Origin: Streptomyces sp. NRRL F-525 | Lineage (GTDB): Bacteria; Actinomycetota; Actinomycetes; Streptomycetales; Streptomycetaceae | NCBI RefSeq assembly: GCF_000716605.1 | Contig: NZ_JNXE01000021.1 | Coordinates: forward strand, 62,001 to 126,000 | Direction: 5' to 3' | DNA length: 64,000 nt | Part shown: positions 43,364 through 51,764 of the stretch, piece by piece | How the letters are laid out: the number at the start of each line of letters is the position of its first letter | Position numbering within the stretch: position 1 is the stretch's first letter | Notes under the pieces: model-generated | Database searches by the model: none | What the model saw: only the letters and a program-made list of their open reading frames with translations | Told to the model about the DNA's origin: nothing | Made by a program: the position numbers and the translations under genes

Positions 43364-44455
43364 ATGTCCCCGACCGTAGTGGTCATCGGCGGCGGTTACG
43401 GCGGAAGCGCTGCGGCCAAGGCCCTCGACGGCGTCGCCGACGTCGTCCTCGTCGACCCCAAGGACGCGTTCTTCCACGCCGTCGGCGCCCTGCGTGCCGT
43501 GGTGGATCCGGAGTTCCTGCCGAAGGTCTTCTTCCCCTACGACAAGCTGCTCACCAACGGCCGCGTGGTGCGCGACCGCGCGGTACGGGTCGAGCCCGGC
43601 CGCGTCACCCTCGCCTCCGGTGCCGAACTCGCCGCCGATTACATCGTGTTGGCGTCCGGCTCCGGCTACCCCTTCCCCGCCAAGGTCGACATCGACGACA
43701 CGGCCGAGGCTCAGCGCAAGTACCGGGAGGCACACGACGACCTGCTGGCGGCCGAGCATGTACTGCTGCTGGGTGCCGGGCCGGTCGGTCTTGAGTTCGC
43801 CGGTGAGATCAAGGCCGTATGGCCCGAGAAGAAGGTCGTCATTGTCGACCCGGTGGCCGACATCCTCAGCGAGTACGAGCCCGGCCTGCGCGAGGAGATC
43901 CGCCGCCAGCTCGCCGCACTCGACGTCCAACTCGTCCTGGGCACACCCCTGAAGGAGAACCCGGCCACCGCGCCCGGCGAGCGCGGCACCTTCCACGTCA
44001 GCACCACCGCCGACATCGACATCACCTCCGACATCTGGTTCCGCTGCTTCGGCGTCGTCCCGCACACCGCCTACCTCGCCGGTGCCCTCGCGGACGTGCG
44101 GCTGGCGAACGGCGAGGTCGCCGTCACCGACACGCTCCAAGTCAAGGGCCAGGAGCGGGTGTTCGCGCTCGGCGACATCACCGACATCGGCGAGTCCAAG
44201 CGCGCCGGCTCGGCGTCACGGCACGCGCAGGTCGTCGCCGACAACGTCAAGGCGCTCATCGAGGGGTCCGGCGAACTCGCCGTCTACCGCCCGGGCCCCG
44301 CCGCCATCCTGCTGCCGCTCGGACCGAACGGGGGAGCGGCCCAACTCCCCGGCCAGGGTGTGCTCGGCGCCGACATCGCCGCCCAGTACAAGGGCGCGGA
44401 CCTGCTGACGGGCCGCTTCGGCGAACTGTTCGGCACGGCTCCGGCTCAGCCCTGA
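43364..44455 (+). CDS. NAD(P)/FAD-dependent oxidoreductase (FSP1/AIF-type)
   Basis: 363 residues. FAD loop VVIGGGYGGSAAAKAL, NAD(P) loop VLLLGAGPVGLEFAGEI with the acidic VIVDPV strand, and the C-terminal FAD motif VFALGDITDIGE. The group includes quinone reductases such as FSP1/AMID and NDH-2. No C-terminal membrane helix is obvious. GAAGGAG lies 6 bases before the ATG. Third gene of the pump-pirin operon; probably reduces a quinone that the pump also exports (inferred). Confidence 0.86.
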   Translation: MSPTVVVIGGGYGGSAAAKALDGVADVVLVDPKDAFFHAVGALRAVVDPEFLPKVFFPYDKLLTNGRVVRDRAVRVEPGRVTLASGAELAADYIVLASGSGYPFPAKVDIDDTAEAQRKYREAHDDLLAAEHVLLLGAGPVGLEFAGEIKAVWPEKKVVIVDPVADILSEYEPGLREEIRRQLAALDVQLVLGTPLKENPATAPGERGTFHVSTTADIDITSDIWFRCFGVVPHTAYLAGALADVRLANGEVAVTDTLQVKGQERVFALGDITDIGESKRAGSASRHAQVVADNVKALIEGSGELAVYRPGPAAILLPLGPNGGAAQLPGQGVLGADIAAQYKGADLLTGRFGELFGTAPAQP

Positions 44456-44534
44456 CGCGGGGGCGTCGGCCGTACGGCCGGGTCGCGCAGGAAGGTCTCG
44501 TCCTGGATGCACTTTGCGTGTCCAATGGGCGAAA

Positions 44535-44558
44535 GTGGCGGCGACCAGGTGCCGCCAC
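44535..44558 (+). terminator. Stem-loop after the FAD oxidoreductase gene
   Basis: GTGGCGGC (44535-44542) pairs perfectly with GCCGCCAC (44551-44558) across an 8-base loop, about 80 bases past the stop codon. No U-run follows. Confidence 0.4.
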
Positions 44559-44575
44559 GTCGAGTGATGAGCCGT

Positions 44576-44590
44576 AAGTGGATACTCTTT
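44576..44590. promoter_or_regulatory. GntR-like site before the LLM oxidoreductase
   Basis: AAGTGGATACTCTTT resembles the AAGTGT-NN-ACACTT word with two mismatches and lies 45 bases before the start codon at 44635. Confidence 0.35.
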
Positions 44591-44634
44591 CGGAGTAAGG
44601 AGTAGGCCGTGATGACCGAGTGAGCGGAGCCCCC

Positions 44635-45510
44635 ATGTCCCTTCCCGTGCTGTTCGGAGCGAACGTCGACCCCGTCTGGGAGGACCCGGGGGAGCCCCTG
44701 CGGGTCACCCGGCAGGTGGAGCGGGCCGGCCTCGACCTCGTCACGGTCCAGGACCATCCGTACCAGCCCAGGTTCTACGACGCCTGGACGCTGATCAGCT
44801 ACCTCGCGGGCGCCACCGAGAAGGTCACCTTCGTACCCACGGTCGCCAACCTCCCGCTGCGGCCGCCCGCGATGCTCGCGAAGTCCGCGGCCAGCCTCGA
44901 CGTGCTCGCCCCTGGGCGGATCCAACTCGGCCTCGGCGCAGGGGCGTTCTGGGATGCGATCGAGGCCATGGGCGGGCAGCGGAGGGAGCCCAAGGAGGCC
45001 GTGGCCGCGCTCGACGAGGCCATCGAGGTCACCCGGCTGATGTGGAGCGGCGAACGCTCCGTGCGCTTCAAGGGTGAGCACTACTCACTCGCCGGTGTCC
45101 ACCCAGGCCCCGCTCCGTCGCCGGGCCTCGGGATCTGGCTCGGTGCCTACGGTCCCCGCATGCTGGCGCTCGCGGGCCGCAAGGCGGACGGCTGGATGCC
45201 GTCGTACGGCTTCCTCGGTCTTGACCGGCTGGGGGAGGCCGTCGCGCGGCTCGACGGGGGTGCGGCGGAGGCCGGGCGCGACCCGGCGTCGCTGCGCAAG
45301 ATCTACAACCTCAACGGGCTGATCAGTCCCGCCGAGTCCAGCGTGCCGTTCCAGGGAACCGTGCGGCAGTGGGTCGACCAACTTGCCTCCCTCGTGCGCG
45401 AGTTCGGGATGAACGGGTTCGTCTACTGGCCTGACGCCGACCATCTGCGCCAGCTGACCGTGTTCGCGCTGGAGGTCGTGCCGGGGGTGCGGGCGGCGCT
45501 GGCCGACTGA
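44635..45510 (+). CDS. LLM-class oxidoreductase, probably F420-dependent
   Basis: 291 residues of the luciferase-like barrel. LPVLFGANVDPVWEDPG, LDLVTVQDHPYQPRFYDAW and VTFVPTVANLPLRPPAMLAK, followed by RIQLGLGAGAFWDAIEAMGG, are typical of actinobacterial F420-dependent enzymes (the GxGAGxxW turn). ATG 44635 is chosen over the GTG at 44620 because GGAG lies 6 bases upstream. It stands alone between two operons. Substrate unknown. Confidence 0.85.
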   Translation: MSLPVLFGANVDPVWEDPGEPLRVTRQVERAGLDLVTVQDHPYQPRFYDAWTLISYLAGATEKVTFVPTVANLPLRPPAMLAKSAASLDVLAPGRIQLGLGAGAFWDAIEAMGGQRREPKEAVAALDEAIEVTRLMWSGERSVRFKGEHYSLAGVHPGPAPSPGLGIWLGAYGPRMLALAGRKADGWMPSYGFLGLDRLGEAVARLDGGAAEAGRDPASLRKIYNLNGLISPAESSVPFQGTVRQWVDQLASLVREFGMNGFVYWPDADHLRQLTVFALEVVPGVRAALAD

Positions 45511-45573
45511 TCGGAAGGCGGGGCGTGGCGGGGTGGGAACAGAATCCTGGCTTCCCTGGTTGTCTGGAGTAAT

Positions 45574-45594
45574 CAGGTTGTATTTAGTAACCTG
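45574..45594. promoter_or_regulatory. Inverted repeat in the promoter of the SDR-globin-SDR operon
   Basis: CAGGTT-gtatttagt-AACCTG lies 24 bases before the start codon and includes the -10-like TATTTAGT. The right half TTTAGTAACC resembles TTTTAGTTACC upstream of the HxlR gene, so HxlR control is possible but weakly supported. Confidence 0.45.
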
Positions 45595-45617
45595 AACCCT
45601 CCAAGGAAGGTGCAGTC

Positions 45618-46385
45618 ATGACCACCCCGCTCCCGCTCCCGGCCCTCGACGGGGCCACCGCGCTCGTCGCCGGCGGCACCGGAAACGTCGGGTTCTTCGC
45701 CGTGGACGCGCTGCTGCGCGCGGGCGCCGACGTGCTGGTCCCGACGCGCAGCAACGCCAAGTTCGACCGGTTGCGCTCTCGCCTCGACCCGGAACTCCGC
45801 GACCGGCTGATCGGACTGCCCGGTGACATCGGCACCCCGGAAGGCGCCAAGGAGATCGCCGAGCAGGCGAGCGCCCGCACCTTCGGTGGTCTGGACGCCG
45901 TGGTGTCCACGGTCGCCAGTTGGCACCCGGGGCCGCCCGTTCTGGCCGGTGGCTACGACGCGTTCCGCGAGGTGATCGAGTCCACGGTCTACCCGCACTT
46001 CGTGATCGCCGAGGCGCTGGTGCCGGTGCTGAAGTCCGGCGGCTCGTACACGACCGTCAATGGTCCCGTCGGTTTCACCGAGGCCGTCCACTCATCCACC
46101 GGACCGATCGCCGCGGCGACCGCCGCCCAGAACCGTCTCGTCCTCGCGATGGCCGACGAGACGGGCGGCGACCTGCGCGTCAACGACATGGTGATGTGGG
46201 CCTACTTGGGCCCGAACGGCACCCGCCCCGGCTCGCCGCTGCAGGGCGAGGAGGTCGGCGCGTTCCTGGCCTGGCTCGCCGGTCCGGAGGCGGCGCATGT
46301 GCACGGCCGGACCATCCATCTGCGCACCCCCGACCAGGTACGCCGGACGCTGACCGGTGCCGCGCGGTCCGGCGACCTCGGCTGA
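45618..46385 (+). CDS. SDR-like NAD(P)-binding protein without the YxxxK pair
   Basis: 255 residues. Rossmann start ALVAGGTGNVGFFAVDALL, then TRSNAKFDRL after the second strand, and VVSTVASWHPG in place of the NNAG strand. At the active-site helix it reads TGPIAAATAAQNRLVLAMA, so both Tyr and Lys are missing. It may bind a nucleotide without classical SDR catalysis. AAGGAAGG precedes the ATG. It is followed 17 bases later by a truncated globin and then by a related SDR-like gene. Confidence 0.8.
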   Translation: MTTPLPLPALDGATALVAGGTGNVGFFAVDALLRAGADVLVPTRSNAKFDRLRSRLDPELRDRLIGLPGDIGTPEGAKEIAEQASARTFGGLDAVVSTVASWHPGPPVLAGGYDAFREVIESTVYPHFVIAEALVPVLKSGGSYTTVNGPVGFTEAVHSSTGPIAAATAAQNRLVLAMADETGGDLRVNDMVMWAYLGPNGTRPGSPLQGEEVGAFLAWLAGPEAAHVHGRTIHLRTPDQVRRTLTGAARSGDLG

Positions 46386-46402
46386 ACGGGACCGCGGACA
46401 CC

Positions 46403-46807
46403 ATGAACCTCCACGAACTGGCCGGTGGCAGCGAGGCCTTCCACCGGATGACCAAGACCTTCCTCGCCAAGGCCCAGGCCGACGACCTGCTCGGCGCGAT
46501 GTTCGCCGGACTGGACGACCACGCCGGGCACATCGCGGACTTCTTCGTGATGACCTTCGGCGGTCCCGACGACTACCTGCGCGAGCGCGGCGACCTGCGC
46601 TTCCTGCTCAAACAGCACGTGGGGCTGCGCATCACCGAGGAGCAACGGCTGCGCTGGATCCGGCTGATGACCGAATCGGCCCACGAGACCGGCCTGCCGG
46701 AAGCGTTCGTCACCGTCTTCGTGAATTTCCTCCAAGGCCCGTCCCGCAACACCACCCGGGTGTCCCACCTGAGCCCGGCCGAGGCCCGGGCGATGCTCGG
46801 CGACTGA
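46403..46807 (+). CDS. Truncated hemoglobin-like protein
   Basis: 134 residues. Globin pattern: FHRMTKTFLAKAQADDLLGAMFAGL in pieces, HIADFFVMTFGGPDDYL, and the proximal-His region LLKQHVGLRITEEQRLRWIR followed by LMTESAHETGLPEAF. This is the group II (trHbO-like) organisation. Such proteins bind oxygen, NO or do peroxidase-like chemistry. The distal residues cannot be assigned surely. It sits between two SDR-like genes, 17 and 55 bases from them, implying one transcript and possibly a joint redox function. Confidence 0.83.
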   Translation: MNLHELAGGSEAFHRMTKTFLAKAQADDLLGAMFAGLDDHAGHIADFFVMTFGGPDDYLRERGDLRFLLKQHVGLRITEEQRLRWIRLMTESAHETGLPEAFVTVFVNFLQGPSRNTTRVSHLSPAEARAMLGD

Positions 46808-46862
46808 CATCCCCGACGACCAGCTTCCGCCTGCCAAGTAACTCCCCCTAAGGAACAGCACC

Positions 46863-47600
46863 ATGAGCACTCCGACTGCAACACCCCTTGACGGCAAGGT
46901 AGTTGTCGTCCCCGGCGGCACCGGCAACGTGGGCGAGGGCATCGTCCGAGCCTTCCTCACGGCGGGCGCCACGGTCGTCGTCCCCAGCCGCAGCCAGTCC
47001 CGTCTGGACGCGCTGGCCAAGCTGATCGGCCCCGAACTCACCGGCAATCTCAAGACCATCGAGGCCGGCTACGGCACCTTCGACGACACGGACGCGCTGG
47101 CCACGAAGCTCGTCGAGGAGCTTGGCCACATCGACCACGTGGTCTCCGCCGTGGGCGGCTGGTGGATGGGCAAGGCCCTCTGGCAGATCAGCGAGGAGGA
47201 CTGGCAGAAGGTCTTCGTCGACGTCGCCACCTCGCACATGGCGCTGGCCCGCTCCTTCGTCCCCCGGCTCGCGGAGGACGGCAGCTACACCGGCATCGCC
47301 GGCTTCTCCGGGCAGAAGCCCTACCCGGCCGCGGGGATCGTCAGCATGCAGGGCGCCGCGCAGCTGATGATGCGCGAGGCGTTCAGCGCCGAACTGAAGG
47401 GGCAGCGGCGCATCAACGACCTGATCCTCGGCCCGGTCATCAACCGCAGCCGCCCGGGCGGCGACCCGAACTGGCTCACCGCCGACCAGGTCGGCGAAGC
47501 GGCGGTCGCCGTTGCGCGTACCCCCTCGATCGCCGATGAGCATGTCGTCCTGGACACGGTCGAGGACCTCAAGAAGACGCTTGCCCGCGCGGCGGGCTGA
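46863..47600 (+). CDS. SDR-like oxidoreductase, paralogue without the catalytic Tyr
   Basis: 245 residues. VVVVPGGTGNVGEGIVRAFL is an SDR cofactor loop sharing GGTGNVG with the protein at 45618, followed by PSRSQSRLDAL and VVSAVGGWWMGK. At the catalytic place it reads VSMQGAAQLMMREA, with no YxxxK; Ser remains in AGFSGQKP. The C-terminus has NRSRPGGDPNWLTADQVGE. AAGGAAC precedes the ATG. Third gene of the SDR-globin-SDR operon, which ends at a hairpin at 47617-47646. Confidence 0.83.
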   Translation: MSTPTATPLDGKVVVVPGGTGNVGEGIVRAFLTAGATVVVPSRSQSRLDALAKLIGPELTGNLKTIEAGYGTFDDTDALATKLVEELGHIDHVVSAVGGWWMGKALWQISEEDWQKVFVDVATSHMALARSFVPRLAEDGSYTGIAGFSGQKPYPAAGIVSMQGAAQLMMREAFSAELKGQRRINDLILGPVINRSRPGGDPNWLTADQVGEAAVAVARTPSIADEHVVLDTVEDLKKTLARAAG

Positions 47601-47616
47601 TCGTTCACCCTCCGCG

Positions 47617-47646
47617 CACCGAACGTCGTGACTGCGGGGTTCGGTG
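47617..47646 (+). terminator. Stem-loop after the SDR-globin-SDR operon
   Basis: CACCGAAC (47617-47624) pairs perfectly with GTTCGGTG (47639-47646) with a 14-base loop, 17 bases after the stop codon and 80 bases before the next start. Confidence 0.4.
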
Positions 47647-47725
47647 TCGCCTGCTCGAAGCCTGCTCAACGCGCTTGCCCCACCGCACGGTTGCCGCATC
47701 GTCCTCTGAACGGAATGCCACCAGC

Positions 47726-49162
47726 ATGAGCACCAGAACGAACCGAGACCGGACCGCCGACCCGGCCGCCCCCGCACCCGGCAAACTCGGGCGCAGCGTC
47801 TTCATCGCCGCGGTGGCCGCCATCGGCGGCTTCCTCTTCGGCTACGACAGCGCCGTCATCAACGGCGCGGTGATCGGTATCCAGCACCACTTCGACGTCT
47901 CCTCCACCGAGACGGGCACGGTCGTGGCCACGGCACTGCTCGGCTCCGCCGCGGGCGCCGCCATGGCGGGCCGGCTCGCCGACCGCCTCGGTCGACTACG
48001 GGTGATGCACACGGCGGCCGCCCTCTTCGCGGTCAGTTCCGTCGGTTCCTCGCTCGCGCACTCTGTCTGGGAGCTGGGCGCCTGGCGGTTGCTGGGCGGC
48101 ATAGCCATCGGCCTGTCCTCGGTCATCGGCCCGACCTACATCGCCGAGATCGCACCGGCCGCGTACCGGGGCCGTCTCGCCTCGTTCCAGCAGGGCGCCA
48201 TCGTCCTAGGCATCACCGCCTCCCAACTCGTCAACTGGGGCATAGCCAAAGGCGCTGGGGGCCGGAGCGAGAACTCCCTCGGCCTGCTCGACGCCTGGCA
48301 GTGGATGCTGCTGGCCGCCGTAGTACCGGCGGTGTTGTACTACGTGCTCACGTCCCGCATCCCGGAGTCGCCGCACTACCTCGTGGCCCGCGGCCGTATC
48401 GACGAGGCCCGGCAGGCGGTGGCCGAGGTCCAGGGCACCGAAGCGGACGCCGACACCCGTCTCGTCGAGATCGAGCACGCCCTGCGCAACGCCCACAAGC
48501 CGCGCGTACGCGACCTGTTCGGGGGTTCCTTCGGTCTGCTGCCGATCGTCTGGGCGGGCATCGGGCTCGCCGTCTTCCAGCAACTCGTCGGCATCAACGT
48601 CATCTTCTACTACTCGTCGATCCTGTGGCAGTCGGTCGGCATCGACCAGTCCGGCTCACTCTTGATCAGTCTCTCCACGTCGATCGTCAACATCATCGGC
48701 ACGGTGGTGGCGATGCTGTTCATCGACCGCGTCGGACGCAGGCCCCTCGCACTGATCGGTTCGGTGGGCATGGCCGTGTCGTTGGCTCTGGCGTCCTGGG
48801 CGTTCTCGTACAAGACCGGCTCGGGCGACAGCATCTCCATCCCCGACACACAGGGCACGGTGGCCCTCGTCGCCGCCCACACCTTCGTCTTCTTCTTCGC
48901 CGTCTCCTGGGGCGTCATCCTGTGGGTCATGGTCGGCGAGATGTTCCCCTTCCCCATCCGCGCCGCCGCCATGTCCGTGGCCACGGCCTTCAACTGGCTC
49001 GCCAACTGGGCCGTCACGGAGAGCTTCCCGCGCATGGCGGACTGGAACCTGTCGGCCACGTACGCCTGTTACGCCGCCTTCGCGCTGGTGTCCGGGGTGT
49101 TCGTGCTGAGGGTGGTCAAGGAGACCAAGGGCCGACAACTGGAGGACGCGACCTCGGTCTGA
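47726..49162 (+). CDS. Sugar porter MFS transporter (glucose permease GlcP-like)
   Basis: 478 residues with about 12 hydrophobic segments. GGFLFGYDSAVINGAVIG in TM1, the PESPHYLVARGR signature, VFQQLVGINVIFYYSSILWQ in TM7, IDRVGRRPLALIG, and the C-terminal KETKGRQLED. The QQLVGINVIFYYSS-LWQ stretch is like the major glucose permease of Streptomyces. ATG 47726 has only a weak CGGAA site. It stands alone. Substrate glucose or related hexose (inferred). Confidence 0.86.
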   Translation: MSTRTNRDRTADPAAPAPGKLGRSVFIAAVAAIGGFLFGYDSAVINGAVIGIQHHFDVSSTETGTVVATALLGSAAGAAMAGRLADRLGRLRVMHTAAALFAVSSVGSSLAHSVWELGAWRLLGGIAIGLSSVIGPTYIAEIAPAAYRGRLASFQQGAIVLGITASQLVNWGIAKGAGGRSENSLGLLDAWQWMLLAAVVPAVLYYVLTSRIPESPHYLVARGRIDEARQAVAEVQGTEADADTRLVEIEHALRNAHKPRVRDLFGGSFGLLPIVWAGIGLAVFQQLVGINVIFYYSSILWQSVGIDQSGSLLISLSTSIVNIIGTVVAMLFIDRVGRRPLALIGSVGMAVSLALASWAFSYKTGSGDSISIPDTQGTVALVAAHTFVFFFAVSWGVILWVMVGEMFPFPIRAAAMSVATAFNWLANWAVTESFPRMADWNLSATYACYAAFALVSGVFVLRVVKETKGRQLEDATSV

Positions 49163-49229
49163 GGAACGGAGACGGGGCACTGTTCGCGCATGAGCCATCC
49201 CCCGCCGGCGGCTGAGGCGAGTGTCTGCC

Positions 49230-49995
49230 GTGGATGTCCGTCCGCTCTCGGGTCGTCCCGGTGAACTGCCTGTTGCCGACGAGCGCGGCGAGGGGCATGC
49301 AAGGCTCGCAGGTAGTGCCGATGAGGCCAGGGCCGCGCGGGGGCCGTTCGAGGCGCGGACGCCCTGCCGGCCGGGGCGTTGGTGCCGCGGCGGCAGGTCG
49401 AACTCAGTGTCTGTCGCGCCTGCGCGCACAGTCCCGTCGGCGGTGTCGTACGGGTCGGGCTGGCCGTTGACCCGTTGCGTCCCGGTGCGTGCGAAGAACC
49501 CGCGGGCCTGTGCGGACCAGCCGAGCAGGGGCAGGCGGTGTTCGCGGACGACACCGAGGACGGTGGCGTCGGCGTGGAGACTGCCCTCCAGCAGCGCCGG
49601 ATCGGGTTCCGCCAGGCTGAACTGGTAGGTGCCCACGAGGGTGTGACCCCGTTCGGCCAGCTCGTGCGCGAGTGAAGTCAGGTGCTCCGCCCGCCAGTTG
49701 GAGACGCCGACGCCGCGGACGTGTGCGGCCTCGACGAGGCTCACGAGGGTGTCGGCGAGTTCGGTGACGGGCCGGGCCGGATCGTCGCAGTGGTACAGCG
49801 GGAGGTCGATGACCTCGACGCCGAGGTTGTCCAGCGAGGCCCGTACATGGTCATGCACGTTCTGGTGGCTGAGCGGCATGTCCTGGCCGGTGGTGTCGTG
49901 ACCGATCTGGGTGGTCACGCCGAGCGTTCCGGGGTTCCTGCGCAGCCACGGGCCGACGGCCGCCTCGGCCCGGCCGCCCGCGTTGGCGTGTCGGT
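49230..49995 (-). pseudogene. Aldo/keto reductase remnant, frameshifted
   Basis: In one leftward frame RAEAAVGPWLRRNPGTLGVT, then VHDHVRASLDNLGVEVIDLPLYH, GVGVSNWRAEHLTSLA and LGWSAQARGFFA are clearly an aldo/keto reductase. Upstream at 49987-49992 the GAC-ACG codons of the expected DTAN motif are one base out of frame with NAGGRAE. Downstream, PLAALVGNRQFTGTTRE (an NAD(P)H-binding loop) is in another frame. The N-terminal barrel strands are missing. So it carries at least two frameshifts plus a 5' truncation and is dead. Confidence 0.7.
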
Positions 49996-50120
49996 GGCCG
50001 GGCCGTGGAGTGGGCAGCCGAGAGATCTGGGCGTGGTACCGGTGCCGGGTGCCGGCAGGTTGCCCTGTTCCTTGAGCACCTGGTGTGCGAGGTGGTGACC
50101 GGGCAGGCTAGTTTGCTCGG

Positions 50121-50561
50121 GTGAGTCTCCTTGATGATGTGGCCGAGCGTGACGGCTGGCGCTGCTGGGTGTGTGACGAAGCGGTCGACCCTGACGAGTC
50201 GGTGAACGACCCGCGGGGGCCCAGCGTCGACAGCCGGACCGCCGACCGGAAGGCCAAGGTCGCCGAGCGGCTCGCGCACCGTGGGTGCAACACCCGTAAG
50301 GGCGCGGTCAAGGTGGTCATCGCCTGGCCGGACCGCCTGTACGTGGTCGAACCCGCGCCGCTGATCACCGTTGCGGGGAGGCTGGAGCGTAAGGGGGGCC
50401 GCGAGATGGTCGGCCGTTGCCCGACCAGGCGGGACGCCCAAGAGGCGGCGGATTGGCTCGTGGACCGGTTCTCCCGACTTGTACCGGGGCTGCCGGTGAC
50501 CGCCGACATCGAGGCGGGCGGCGGCCAGTTCCTCGTCATCTTGGCCACCGGCCGCCGCTGA
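50121..50561 (+). CDS. HNH-like Cys-cluster protein
   Basis: 146 residues, GTG start. SLLDDVAERDGWRCWVCDEA with CxxC, DPDESVNDPRGPSVDSR and HRGCNTRKGAVKVV form the layout of small actinobacterial HNH proteins, in which two Cys pairs hold a structural zinc around a beta-beta-alpha metal finger. The catalytic His that normally follows Asp in the middle (PSVDHR) is Ser here, so nuclease activity is doubtful. The C-terminal half is an unrecognised domain. It stands alone next to pseudogenes. Confidence 0.65.
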   Translation: MSLLDDVAERDGWRCWVCDEAVDPDESVNDPRGPSVDSRTADRKAKVAERLAHRGCNTRKGAVKVVIAWPDRLYVVEPAPLITVAGRLERKGGREMVGRCPTRRDAQEAADWLVDRFSRLVPGLPVTADIEAGGGQFLVILATGRR

Positions 50562-51032
50562 CCGAGGCGGCGATCTTGACGATGGCTGGGCCCTGGGCGT
50601 TGCCGTTGGCGATGATGGCGCTGCCCTCGCCGGTCGTGTCACTCAAGCGTGCCCAGTAGCAGCCGTAGTGTTCTTGCCCTCGCTGCGGTAGGTGCCGGCC
50701 CGGATGTCTTTGCCCACTAGGAAGGTTCCATCGCCGGGAATCCCTCCCTTGGGCGTGGCCTCCTGCTGCGGCCCGGCAGTGGCGCTGGGGGAAGCGGAAC
50801 CCGCCTGTACGGCTGCGCCCGTCGCGGTGGCCGTCACGGTCACCGTTGCGGAAGGAGAGTCCTTGCCCCCTCCAGATCCGACGATGCCGATCAGGACTCC
50901 CATCAGCAGTCCACCGAGAGCGACCGCGGTGTGACTGATCCATCCGCGGAGGGATGAGGCACGGACGGCAGGGGACGGCGTGTGGTCCGACGTCGGTCCC
51001 GGAGGCGGACCTGCGGGTCTGTTTCCGCTCAT
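50536..51032 (-). pseudogene. Membrane-anchored or secreted hypothetical protein, single frameshift
   Basis: From ATG 51032 the frame reads MSGNRPAGPPPGPTSDHT, a hydrophobic segment HTAVALGGLLMGVLIGIVGS, a Ser/Thr/Ala-rich linker, then GGIPGDGTFLVGKDIRAGTY. It then shifts at about 50667-50673: RSEGKN continues in another frame as YGCYWARLSDTTGEGSAII and NGNAQGPAIVKIAAS. The GTYRSEG-GCYWARLS-IIANGNA pattern is a common extracellular domain in Streptomyces. A one-base loss restores continuity, so it is a pseudogene or a sequencing error. Confidence 0.65.
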
Positions 51033-51232
51033 GTCCACGGAGTGCGCCTGCCTTCTTCGGGGTGCACGGCGGCACTTCTTCGTTGCCGGCGACGGCAATG
51101 GCCACAGGTGTCGGCGTACACGTCGAAGGGGTCCTGGCCAGATACGGGTGTACGCCGACAACAGGGCCCGGCGTGCGGCTGGCGCCGCGAGCAGCCAGCT
51201 GCATGGTCGGGGTACGGATACCGTCCTGCTTG

Positions 51233-51400
51233 ATGACCACCACCGACACGATCGCGGCCTTGGCTCTGGCCGTGGCGATGGTCGCTGCTGTTGCCGCTGT
51301 CGGATCCTGGAAGGCGGCGCGCGACTCCCACGATGCCGCAGCGCCCCTGTCTCGGATCGAGCAGCAGCCGGCCTCGCCATCACCGAAACCCACGCTCCGG
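51233..51400 (+). other. Small ORF start, possible membrane peptide remnant
   Basis: ATG 51233 opens MTTTDTIAALALAVAMVAAV followed by a WKAARDSHDAAAPLSRIEQ segment, a single membrane helix plus polar helix seen in small actinobacterial proteins. The frame then runs antisense over the phosphoribosyltransferase remnant, so its end is not real. Probably a broken gene. Confidence 0.25.
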
Positions 51401-51416
51401 ACTGACCACCCGCCGG

Positions 51417-51670
51417 TCAGGTTGCAGCAGCCGGCAAATCTCCGGCCGTCAGCAGCGACAACAGTCCGATGCCCTCGGCGACGAGGGCATCGGCGCAGCC
51501 TTGCTCACGGTCGATCACGCACAGAGCCTCGAACGCCTGGGTCCCAGACCGCGCAGGTCCGCAGACGACAGTACGATCCGTCCGCCGCTGGTGACCACAT
51601 CCAGGCGGACAGGTTGACCTTGGTCGACAACCCGTCTACCAGGAGCTTCGCCTGTTCACGGACACCACCC
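51417..51670 (-). pseudogene. Orotate phosphoribosyltransferase-like fragment
   Basis: Leftward, KLLVDGLSTKVNLS in one frame and DVVTSGGRIVLSSADLRGLG followed by CVIDREQGCADALVAEGIGL and LLTAGDLPAA in another give the PRPP loop and C-terminal part of an OPRT-type protein (VVTSGG, CVIDREQG). The N-terminal half is missing and there is at least one frameshift. Stop TGA at 51417-51419. Confidence 0.55.
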
Positions 51671-51764
51671 GCACGCCAACTCGCCGCCCGATCACTCAAG
51701 TTGAAACCGCTCAGTCAAGCCTTTCACATCGTGATTCGGAGCGGCTCCCACGGAAACGCGCTGG

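Noticed and set aside
51505..51699. Leftward frame taken as a separate gene
   Set aside because: It is part of the frameshifted phosphoribosyltransferase remnant rather than a gene of its own.
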